This document shows, piece by piece, positions 55,331 to 63,102 of a stretch of DNA of 64,000 nt. Within the stretch, counting starts at the first letter, position 1. Each line of letters opens with the position of its first letter. The notes below the pieces were generated by a model, which saw nothing but the letters and a program-made list of their open reading frames with translations, searched no databases and was not told where the DNA came from. This stretch comes from an uncultured Alkaliphilus sp. Lineage in GTDB: Bacteria; Bacillota; Clostridia; Peptostreptococcales; Natronincolaceae. Where the stretch lies: NCBI GenBank assembly GCA_938074565.1, contig CALJEQ010000008.1:62001-126000 (forward strand), written 5' to 3'. Made by a program: the position numbers and the translations under genes.

Positions 55331-56434
55331 ATGTATCGAAAATATGTTAATGGTGAAATATCTGCTCTACAGTCCTATATAATTATTATTAGTATTATGA
55401 TAGGTACTGGTGTTCTAAATTTATCTAGACTAGTTGCTGAGGAGGCGTATCAAGACGGGTGGATTTCTGTCTTAATCAATGGTATCCTCATAAGCCTTAT
55501 TGTTGCGTCAATTATATACACTGCCAGTAAGTTCCCCCAACTTAACTTTTTACAATATACCAGTAAATTATTAAGTAAACCCATTGGTTATATAATAACT
55601 TTAACCTTTGCCATCTACAGCATTTTATCTACAGCAACAATTAATAGATACTTAATGGAGATGATCAACACTTGGCTATTGCCTAACACTCCAATGTCAA
55701 TAATTAGTTTAATAATATCCATTACTGGTTTATATTTAATAATGCATGGTATTACAGTAGTAGCCCGTTTTAATGAAGTAATTGTTTTTTTATTAATACC
55801 TCTTGTTTTATTGGCATTTGTAGGCCTACCTTATACTAAATTAGTTAATCTTAGACCTGTTGGTGGCTCTGGCATTAAAAACATACTTTTGGGTATCCCA
55901 CCCTCCTTTTATGCCTTTGGTGGATACGAACTAATCTTTGTTTTTTATCCTTATATTTCCAATAAATCCAAACCCATTATTAAATACTCTGTTATCTCTG
56001 TGTTATTAGTCACACTCTTTTATATCATCAGTGTTGTTTCCCAAATAGCCTTATATGGAGCTGAGGAAATACAAAGGGTTTTATATCCATCTATTAACTA
56101 CTTAAGAGCCTTTGACTTTCCTGTAATAGAGAGGATGGAGCTGTTTTTTACAATATTTTGGATTTTTACTGTTATAGGTACCTTAGGTTTGCAGTTTTTT
56201 GCCAGTTGTAATCTTCTTCAATTGGTTTTTCCAACTAAAACAAATAGGTTTTATGCTTATATATTAACTCCTATTATTTTTATATTGTCTTTAGTTCCCA
56301 AAAACAGTGCTGAAGTAGTTGAGTATTCTAGCATTGTTGGTGAAGCAAATATTTTTTTTGGTATTATTTTACCAATACTTTTAATTATTGTATTTTTTAT
56401 TAGAAAAGGAGGATTAACTAGTGAAGCAGATTAG
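55331..56434 (+). CDS. gerKB: spore germinant receptor B subunit
   Basis: A 367-residue, ten-helix membrane protein of the GerB/amino-acid-permease type that recognises nutrient germinants. 'I-I-I-S-I-M-I-G-T-G-V-L-N-L' near the N-terminus and 'P-P-S-F-Y-A-F-G-G-Y-E' are family features. The ATG at 55331 follows GGGGAGG; the longer frame from 55235 has no such site and overlaps gerKA. It overlaps gerKC by 14 bases, as is usual in gerABC operons. The paralogue letter (gerK) is a guess. Confidence 0.9.
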   Translation: MYRKYVNGEISALQSYIIIISIMIGTGVLNLSRLVAEEAYQDGWISVLINGILISLIVASIIYTASKFPQLNFLQYTSKLLSKPIGYIITLTFAIYSILSTATINRYLMEMINTWLLPNTPMSIISLIISITGLYLIMHGITVVARFNEVIVFLLIPLVLLAFVGLPYTKLVNLRPVGGSGIKNILLGIPPSFYAFGGYELIFVFYPYISNKSKPIIKYSVISVLLVTLFYIISVVSQIALYGAEEIQRVLYPSINYLRAFDFPVIERMELFFTIFWIFTVIGTLGLQFFASCNLLQLVFPTKTNRFYAYILTPIIFILSLVPKNSAEVVEYSSIVGEANIFFGIILPILLIIVFFIRKGGLTSEAD

Positions 56435-57521
56435 TAAGCTTATTCTTATTTTCCTCCTAGTATTACCTTTAACCTCCTGTTGGGATGATAAAGAACTGGA
56501 GGATTTATTGCTTGTATTAGGTATTGGTGTAGATGTAGGTATAGAAAATCCTGATGAGTATGAAGTTACAATAGAATTCCCCACAATAATTACTGATGCT
56601 CCCAAAGAAAAACATGAAATATCAGTAAATGCCAAATCTTTAAATGAAGCAAAGAAAAAATTTCAAAGTAAGGTATACCGTCACATTAATTATGGTAATA
56701 CGAGGGTTTTAATTTTTGGAAGTGAAGTGGCTAAGGAAGGTGTTATTAAACATATAGATTGTTTACTTAGGGAACCTATTTTTCCTGGTACTATTCGTTT
56801 TGCTGTTGCCAATGTTAGGGCAAGTGATATATTAAAAACTCAGCCTTTTCCTACCCTCTTAAGTAGCAACTTTTTATTTAGGGCAATTCAACAAACCAAT
56901 GAAAGAACCCAAACGACTTTCACAACATTAAGAAAATTTCACCACGAGTATTACACCAATGGAATAGATCCTGTTCTTCCCTATATTACTTTTGAACCTA
57001 ATAAAAATACTTTTGATGTTGGCTCTGTGGCTCTATTTAAAGAGGATAAACTTGTTAAAGTCCTTGACCAACAATATACACTATATCTTATGTTTTTAAA
57101 GGGTGAAATTAATCGAGGCTTTTATCAAACTACCTATAAAAATGAAAATAATTATTTAAGTATTAATTTAAAGGGTGGAAATAGTAAAATAGATACAGAA
57201 CTGGTGGATTCTACTTTATATATTAATGAAAAAATTAATATTAAAGCAGACCTTGCAGAGTTTACTCCTCAAAAAAATGTATTTGATAAGGCTTTCATAG
57301 AAGAACTTCAAACATACTTGTCTAATCATCTTAAAGAAAGATTAACTGAAACAGTAGAAATTCTTCAGGAACTAAAAACCGATAGTGTAGGATATGGATT
57401 GTATGTTCGTGCTAAAAACCCTGAATATTTTGATAAAGATAATTGGGGAGAACAATTAGCCAAAGCCAAATTTAATATCGAGGTTAATGTAGAAATTAGA
57501 ACAGTGGGTATAACTTTTTAA
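56421..57521 (+). CDS. gerKC: spore germinant receptor C subunit, lipoprotein
   Basis: The GerC lipoprotein of the receptor complex. The signal ends in lipobox L-T-S-C, followed by W-D-D-K-E-L-E-D, the classic start of the mature chain (C-W-D-x-x-E). 'L-L-R-E-P-I-F-P' and a C-terminal alpha/beta domain follow, ending in 'I-R-T-V-G' at residue 366. GTG start at 56421 with GGAGG 8 bases upstream, inside gerKB. With gerKB it completes the operon; the only broken member is gerKA. Confidence 0.92.
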   Translation: MKQISKLILIFLLVLPLTSCWDDKELEDLLLVLGIGVDVGIENPDEYEVTIEFPTIITDAPKEKHEISVNAKSLNEAKKKFQSKVYRHINYGNTRVLIFGSEVAKEGVIKHIDCLLREPIFPGTIRFAVANVRASDILKTQPFPTLLSSNFLFRAIQQTNERTQTTFTTLRKFHHEYYTNGIDPVLPYITFEPNKNTFDVGSVALFKEDKLVKVLDQQYTLYLMFLKGEINRGFYQTTYKNENNYLSINLKGGNSKIDTELVDSTLYINEKINIKADLAEFTPQKNVFDKAFIEELQTYLSNHLKERLTETVEILQELKTDSVGYGLYVRAKNPEYFDKDNWGEQLAKAKFNIEVNVEIRTVGITF

Positions 57522-57605
57522 AAATAGCCACCTCTATGTATTCTATTCTTAGAATAGATATGGTCAACTAATATATTAATAAAGTAAATAAATTCAGAGT
57601 ATAAC

Positions 57606-57658
57606 AAAAAAACTCAGCCATTTTAACGTACATAAATACGTAAGATGGCTGAGTTTTT
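57606..57658 (+). terminator. terminator after the gerK operon
   Basis: Outer stem AAAACTCAGCCAT/ATGGCTGAGTTTT and inner CGTA/TACG, with T-runs on both strands. It ends the gerKA-gerKB-gerKC transcript and may also serve the convergent cupin gene. Confidence 0.87.
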
Positions 57659-57724
57659 CTACTATTATAACTGATTTAGTGATTTTATCAATCTAACAGC
57701 AAAGTCTTTATGTTTGTACTTTAA

Positions 57725-58075
57725 TTAGTTTTTATTTGGTTTTACCACCACTAAAAACATTTTGAAACGTTCTACAGCTTCTAGAGCGTGGGGAACATTA
57801 GCTGGCATTACCACCACATCTCCTGCTCTTGCTGTTAATTTTTCTTCTCCAATGGTAATTTCAGCTGTTCCATCTAGTATTTGAACCATGGCATCGCCAG
57901 GGGAAGAATGGGCACTTATTGCCTCTCCTCTATCAAATGCAAATAAAGTTATACTTAAATCATCCCTTTGTGCAATTGTTCGACTTACCACCTGCTCCTC
58001 TTGATAATCTATTAAGCCCACCATTGTAACTGCCTGTGAGAATGGCATGTTTTTAATTAATTCATTCTTTGTCAT
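57725..58075 (-). CDS. small cupin-domain protein
   Basis: A 116-residue single-domain cupin. Motif 1 is degenerate ('I-S-A-H-S-S-P-G-D-A-M'), with 'I-L-D-G-T-A-E-I-T-I-G' as the second strand pair and motif 2 'G-D-V-V-V-M-P-A-N-V-P-H-A-L'. Probably binds a metal through His residues; small cupins like this often sense or bind small ligands, but the function here is unknown. GGAGG precedes the ATG. It stands alone between two terminator-like regions; 58076-58338 shows nothing clear. Confidence 0.85.
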   Translation of the reverse strand: MTKNELIKNMPFSQAVTMVGLIDYQEEQVVSRTIAQRDDLSITLFAFDRGEAISAHSSPGDAMVQILDGTAEITIGEEKLTARAGDVVVMPANVPHALEAVERFKMFLVVVKPNKN

Positions 58076-58338
58076 AACAAAAACCTCCTTTACTTTATTT
58101 TTATTATTTGATTATAAGTAAAAAATAATAACTAAAATTAAATAAATTTATTTATTCAGAACCTTATCTATATAATATTTTAATTTATATCAACATGCTG
58201 TGACTTCAATCACGTTTATATAAATTTAGTAATTTACATTTTAATCTCTTATTTAAAACCTAAACAAAAAAACCTCCTAAAATGTGCACTGATTTTGATT
58301 TAGCCACTATTTGGAGAGATAATTTAATTTTTAAGTAT

Positions 58339-58659
58339 TTATAGGTGATCTGTAATATTTGTCTCTTCTACTATTACTAAACCTTCGTTTAAATACTCAA
58401 ATGCCTTACTGTATCTACCAAAACGTACATGACAGTGGGCTTCTGTTAAAAATAACCAGTTGACATACGAAATCCTTATTTTATCTTTTAGACTAAGGGC
58501 CTTTTCAATATACTTTATAGCTTTTTCTACTCTACCAATCTCTAAGTAGTAAATTGTATAATTGTCATAAAGTAAAAACAATGTTTCATTATCTAATTCT
58601 TCAGTTTTTTCCAGTAAATCCTTATAAAGTATTGATGGAAAATTTAAAATTCTTCCAGA
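58339..58659 (-). pseudogene. decayed TPR protein fragment
   Basis: An open frame of 107 codons with no good start; an in-frame TGA closes it at 58660-58662. It encodes two TPR-like helix pairs ('Y-Y-L-E-I-G-R-V-E-K-A-I-K-Y-I-E-K-A-L-S-L' and 'F-G-R-Y-S-K-A-F-E-Y-L-N-E-G-L'), as in the C-terminal part of HTH-TPR regulators. The N-terminal helix-turn-helix is missing. A TTG at 58581 exists but has no ribosome binding site. Most likely a remnant. Confidence 0.65.
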
Positions 58660-58776
58660 TCAAAGAACAACTACACCATATAAATACTATAATATTTATA
58701 ATACATTTTCTGCTATAATTAGTATTAATATATAATTATTTTAATATGAATAAAAAACTATGGGAGGAGTAAGAAA

Positions 58777-60021
58777 TTGAATAACAATGAAAACGAATCA
58801 TTAAAACCAGTCTCTAAAAAGGATAGAATTAAAGAATTAGACATTATAAGGGGTTTTGCACTATTTGGCGTATTACTGGTGAATATAGCCATGTTTAATA
58901 CTACTTTGTTTACAAAAAGCGCATCCCTAGCTCCTTTATCAAACCCATTACAGTTAGCCACTATACAAGACCGTTTAGCAGCCCTCTTTATTAAAATTTT
59001 TGCAGAAGGTAAATTTTATACTATCTTTTCTTTTTTATTTGGTTTAGGCTTTTATATTTTTATGCAAAGGGCTGAAAAAAAGTCAACTTCAACTACAAAG
59101 CTTTTTATTAGACGTTCTCTATTTTTATTTATTTTTGGAATACTACATTTTATTTTTGTGTGGTATGGAGACATACTGCATGTATACGGTATAATTGGTT
59201 TCTTTTTACTTTTATTTAAGAATTCCAGTTTGAAAACCATAAAAATATGGATTATTATTCTACTACTGTTTTCTACATTGTTTTATTCAGGTTTTACGTT
59301 ACTAAATACTTTGAATTCTTCCTTAATGGATTCCAACACTTTAGAAAATCAAAAAGTTTGGACTAATAATCAAATGAAGGAGTCTGTGGAAGTATATCAA
59401 ACTGGTACTTTTTTAGAGGTTATTACTTATCGTATATCAAATGAAGGTATTTTTCTTTTTATGAATTTATTTGTCATAATTCCTAAAATACTGGGAATGT
59501 TTCTAATTGGACTATATGTAGGTAAGAAAGGAATTTTAGAGGATATTGATGGTCATCTGGATTACATTAGAAAGATTTGCAAGATAACAGGAGTTGTTGG
59601 ATTGCTGGTTTCTGTTCTATACGTATGTATTGATTATGAAATTATTAATCTTGGAACTGTATTGAATTCCCCTACAACTAAGTTTTTTGAAGAACTGGCT
59701 ACTGTATTTGTATCAATGTTCTATGTTACTTCTTTAATTTTATTGCTTAAAAAGATGGTATTTAATAAGCTATTGATCCCGTTAAGATATATGGGTCAAA
59801 TGGCATTAACAAATTACTTAGTGCAATGCATCTTGTGTTCTATAATCTTCTATGGTTATGGATTTGGTTTACTTAATAAAATTGGAGTAGCAACAGGAGT
59901 GATTCTTACCATAGGTATTTATGGTACTCAACTAATAATCAGTAAAAAATGGTTGCAACATTTTAGATATGGTCCTTTTGAGTGGATTTGGAGGAAGTTA
60001 ACTTATGGTAACTCTATATAA
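58777..60021 (+). CDS. DUF418 / YeiB-type membrane protein
   Basis: A 414-residue membrane protein. After a short polar start, 'R-I-K-E-L-D-I-I-R-G-F-A-L-F-G-V-L-L-V-N' is the family N-terminal signature. About nine to ten helices follow, ending in the DUF418 domain ('P-L-R-Y-M-G-Q-M-A-L-T-N-Y-L-V-Q' and 'Y-G-P-F-E-W-I-W-R'). Function unknown, possibly acyl transfer. TTG start at 58777 follows GGGAGGAG. Confidence 0.88.
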   Translation: MNNNENESLKPVSKKDRIKELDIIRGFALFGVLLVNIAMFNTTLFTKSASLAPLSNPLQLATIQDRLAALFIKIFAEGKFYTIFSFLFGLGFYIFMQRAEKKSTSTTKLFIRRSLFLFIFGILHFIFVWYGDILHVYGIIGFFLLLFKNSSLKTIKIWIIILLLFSTLFYSGFTLLNTLNSSLMDSNTLENQKVWTNNQMKESVEVYQTGTFLEVITYRISNEGIFLFMNLFVIIPKILGMFLIGLYVGKKGILEDIDGHLDYIRKICKITGVVGLLVSVLYVCIDYEIINLGTVLNSPTTKFFEELATVFVSMFYVTSLILLLKKMVFNKLLIPLRYMGQMALTNYLVQCILCSIIFYGYGFGLLNKIGVATGVILTIGIYGTQLIISKKWLQHFRYGPFEWIWRKLTYGNSI

Positions 60022-60087
60022 AAGAGGGCTTTATACTTATGAAGAACTTTTCTTGACGTAATAATAAAATATAGAAGTTTTTATTAT

Positions 60088-60119
60088 AGAAAAAATCCCT
60101 ATTTAAAGGGATTTTTTTT
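60088..60119 (+). terminator. bidirectional terminator
   Basis: Stem AAAAAATCCCT / AGGGATTTTTT with a 6-base loop, in A- and T-runs. It ends the DUF418 gene and overlaps the last codons of the minus-strand PRK06851-type fragment. Confidence 0.82.
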
Positions 60120-60981
60120 GGTCTGTTATCTTCATTAATAACGCTTCTATAACTACATTAATCTCATTAAAACGAATATTTGGTGTATAGAAGGTTTCCA
60201 TATAATCGTGGTTTTTCTTGGTTTTCTTAAGGTTTTCATATACTTGATCCATTAATTCTGCAAAATAACTTTTACTTATTTCCAATTCCTTAACATATTG
60301 AGTTAAAATTTTACTATTTAGAAATTCATCTAAGTCTATGGTTTTTTTTGCCTTTTCATATTCAAATGATGTAACAGCAATGCTTAATTCTGGAATAACA
60401 ACTGATTCTAGTCTTTCTGGTACTAATGGTTCATGGTAAAAATCTACGTCATATCCTTTATTTAGATACTGATTTGAAATTTCCTGCAATGCTTTGGACT
60501 TATTGTTAACAGAAGAACCTTTTATACAATAAATTTTCTTCATATCGTCCAAATAAGTTTCTCGGTGATGTATATGACCAAAATAGGTGTATGCGCTTCC
60601 AAACAAGTGTCTTTCTAAAGGTAGTTTTTCTTGTTTTTTTGTACCTTTAATAATCTTTTTAATGAATTGACTTAGTTCCTCTTTAGTCTTTAATGGGTTA
60701 GTTGCCTCTTGATAAATCCACTCAATGTCGTCATGAATTATTTTAGCAGCAGCTAAAAATTTGTACACTCTTTTATATATTTTGCCATTATGTTCTGTTG
60801 ACGCTACAATTTCAGCTCTATTTTCTTTTAGTGCTTCTTCATTCCAATACTCTCCTAAATGAATAATTTCATCTACAGCTCCTGGGAATTTTGGGTCAAT
60901 AACGTGGGTAACGGTATCGTAAACACACATAACAATAATTGTTAAAACAAAGCCAAACACTTCTAAAACCAAAACAACCAC
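60103..60981 (-). pseudogene. C-terminal part of a PRK06851-family ATPase-like gene, interrupted
   Basis: Family features start near codon 21 ('Y-D-T-V-T-H-V-I-D-P-K-F-P-G-A-V-D-E-I-I-H-L-G') and continue to the end ('R-H-L-F-G-S-A-Y', 'F-Y-H-E-P-L-V-P-E-R-L-E-S-V-V-I-P-E-L'). The first P-loop half, roughly 60 residues by memory of the family, is missing. The second Walker-A-like site is degenerate (G-S-S-V-N-N-K-S, Asn in place of Gly). The first 15-20 codons come from DNA next to the recombinase, and the frame lacks a ribosome binding site. The gene body is open, so it could be rebuilt by excision of an inserted element. Confidence 0.75.
60895..60965. other. probable left attachment site of an integrated element
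   Basis: The interval between the recombinase stop codon (60963-60965) and the point where PRK06851-family homology resumes (near 60900-60920). It contains an imperfect dyad, GTAACGGTATCGTAAAC. Large serine recombinases usually lie next to one of their att sites. The core cannot be fixed without the other end, which is outside the window. Confidence 0.45.
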
Positions 60982-62546
60982 TTAATTTTAATTACTCTTT
61001 CCTTATCTTTATTCTTTTCACCAATTTCAATATAGTCTATAAATTTATTAACAATGGCATGATTTAATTTTTCAATATTTTTATACTTATTAACAACGGC
61101 TACGTATCTATCTACATCATTAATTCTACTTTGCATTTCTTCAATAGTTCTATTAATTTCTTCTTGCCTTCTAATTAAGCTTTCTTTTTCTTTAGCAAAT
61201 AGTAAGTTCATTTCACTAAACTGAACATCATCAATTATTCCCTTAACTTTATCTACATATAGGCTTTTTATTATAATAGATTTTTCTTCTATTAAACTGT
61301 TGTTTTTATCTAGTTCCTTCTTTAATATAGAAATTCTATTAGATGTTTCTAATTGTTGTTGTAGTTTAGAAGATACAAACTGGTTATCGATCAACTGAAA
61401 GTGTTCTTTCATTTTATCGGAAACTATTTTTTCAAGTTCATCAAACCTAATCATATGCCCACTACATAGTTTGCTTTTTTTACCTGTTTTAGCATAGAGT
61501 TGACATCTTAAATATGATACTCTGTTTCCATTCTTAGGGTTGTTAGAAGTTTTACTCATTGTGCTACCACAATCCATACATCTTACCTTAGTGGCAAATA
61601 TATGGGCTTGACCAGTGCCACTACTTCTTGTATTAGCCTTAATTCTTTTCTGTACAGCATCAAAGGTACTCTTGTCTATAATAGCTTCATGGGTTCCTTC
61701 AACAATAACCCAATCTTCTTTATCTATATTAATCTTTTTGTTTGACTTATAACTTGCTTTTTTAACTTTTCCTTGCACCATGTTTCCAATATACATCTGA
61801 TTTCTAAGTATACGTTTCACCGTTGTTTTGTTCCATAAGCCAAATTTATCTTTTTGTCCAGCATTTACATAGTTTAACCCCTGCATTTGCTTGTACTTTG
61901 TAGGGCAGGGTATACCCCGTTCGTTTAATATAAAAGCAATATGCTGAGTGCCATTCCCCTCCATATATAATTGAAAGATTAACCTAACGTTTTCTGCTGC
62001 CATATCATCAACAACAATTCTGTTTTTATCCTTTGGATCTTTTATATAACCGTAGGTGGCAAATGAACCAATAAATTTACCATCTTCTATCTTACTTCTA
62101 AAGGTTGATCGTATTGCTTCTGATATATCTTCGCAATACCATTCATTAACTAAGCCATTTATTTGGCGGGCTTTTTTTCCACCTTTTTGATAGGTGTCAA
62201 CAAAATCATTTAAACTTACAAACCTAATGTTCCATTGTAAAAATTTATTATGAAGATATTTTTCCACCAACTCCATATCCCTTGTGAAACGTGATTGGCT
62301 TTTACTTAAAATAATATTAAATTTGCCATCTTCTGCATCTTGGATCATCTTATTAAACTCTGGTCTGTTGGCATCCAGTCCAGAATAATCGTCATCACTA
62401 TAAATGTTATAAATAGACCAACCCTGCTCTATAGCATATTTAGTTAGCATATTCTTCTGATTTTGTATACTTTCACTATCATCAAACTTATATTTTTTAT
62501 CTCTATCTTCATCTGATAATCTACAGTATACAGCAACTTTTTCCAC
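60963..62546 (-). CDS. large serine recombinase
   Basis: A 527-residue site-specific recombinase of the TnpX/SpoIVCA/CcrC type. The catalytic Ser is at residue 11 (Y-C-R-L-S-D-E-D), with 'S-R-F-T-R-D' at 85-90 and the recombinase domain 'N-G-L-V-N-E-W-Y-C-E-D-I-S' onwards. A zinc ribbon uses Cys 323, 326, 348 and 361, and a long coiled coil (about 385-470) follows. GTG start behind AGGAGGG. It is complete and reads towards the presumed attachment site, ending 2 bp inside the fragment's frame. Family members insert or excise phages, ICEs and skin elements. Confidence 0.92.
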   Translation of the reverse strand: MEKVAVYCRLSDEDRDKKYKFDDSESIQNQKNMLTKYAIEQGWSIYNIYSDDDYSGLDANRPEFNKMIQDAEDGKFNIILSKSQSRFTRDMELVEKYLHNKFLQWNIRFVSLNDFVDTYQKGGKKARQINGLVNEWYCEDISEAIRSTFRSKIEDGKFIGSFATYGYIKDPKDKNRIVVDDMAAENVRLIFQLYMEGNGTQHIAFILNERGIPCPTKYKQMQGLNYVNAGQKDKFGLWNKTTVKRILRNQMYIGNMVQGKVKKASYKSNKKINIDKEDWVIVEGTHEAIIDKSTFDAVQKRIKANTRSSGTGQAHIFATKVRCMDCGSTMSKTSNNPKNGNRVSYLRCQLYAKTGKKSKLCSGHMIRFDELEKIVSDKMKEHFQLIDNQFVSSKLQQQLETSNRISILKKELDKNNSLIEEKSIIIKSLYVDKVKGIIDDVQFSEMNLLFAKEKESLIRRQEEINRTIEEMQSRINDVDRYVAVVNKYKNIEKLNHAIVNKFIDYIEIGEKNKDKERVIKIKWLFWF

Positions 62547-62638
62547 TGATTATATCCCTCCTTCTTAGTAAGAATGATAGAATATAACCACCTGCTTTAC
62601 TGATTTAATACTATAATAAAAAGGTGGTTATTCAAGGT

Positions 62639-62752
62639 CTACTTTTCTAATTTTAATACCATATCTATAAATAATTCTTGTAGATTATCTTTTGCTTCTT
62701 TAGTTTTATTAAATTCTTCTATTATCTTTACTTCCTTACATTTTTTAGCCAT
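62639..62752 (-). CDS. unknown 37-residue protein upstream of the recombinase
   Basis: Starts MAKKCKEVKIIEEFNKTKEA and ends with a helix 'K-D-N-L-Q-E-L-F-I-D-M-V-L-K-L-E-K'. AGGGGGAAGGT precedes the ATG. It is 92 bases ahead of the recombinase start on the same strand, probably in the same transcript. Small charged proteins at this position in other elements can be excision (directionality) factors, so that is a candidate role, unproven. Confidence 0.6.
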   Translation of the reverse strand: MAKKCKEVKIIEEFNKTKEAKDNLQELFIDMVLKLEK

Positions 62753-62847
62753 GTACCTTCCCCCTTTTACTTATTGGTGTATTAGTATATTTATATGAAG
62801 CTTATTGTTTGTCTTATTAAGATTAATTCTTTTAAAAAGGGTATAAT

Positions 62848-62871
62848 AAAAAACCGTACAGGGACGGTTTT
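62848..62871 (-). terminator. small terminator-like hairpin
   Basis: Stem AAAACCGT/ACGGTTTT with a 6-base loop and a T-rich tail on the minus strand. It could end transcripts coming from the permease gene before the 37-residue gene. Confidence 0.65.
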
Positions 62872-63014
62872 AATTTTTAAAAAATGTAAGTGTGATTGGC
62901 TAATTTAGTTCAATATAAAAATTTGTAAATTATTCATATTAAATCAATATTTACTTTATTAGATAAAATTTAGTGTAATTTTGTCGAAACAAAAAAAGAC
63001 CAACTATTTTTTGA

Positions 63015-63069
63015 GGTTCTATAATATATGGTTTTGGTGAAAAAACCATTACCAATATATTATAGAACC
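63015..63069. repeat. 55-base inverted repeat, MITE-like
   Basis: Perfect 15-base outer arms GGTTCTATAATATAT and ATATATTATAGAACC, with partly matching inner parts (GGTTTT/AAAACC). No T-run follows, so it is not a standard terminator. The GGTTCT end resembles my memory of ISL3-type terminal repeats, but there is no transposase here. The remainder of 62753-63102 shows nothing else. Confidence 0.6.
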
Positions 63070-63102
63070 AGTAAATGACCTTATCTTTATCAATAATTAT
63101 CG

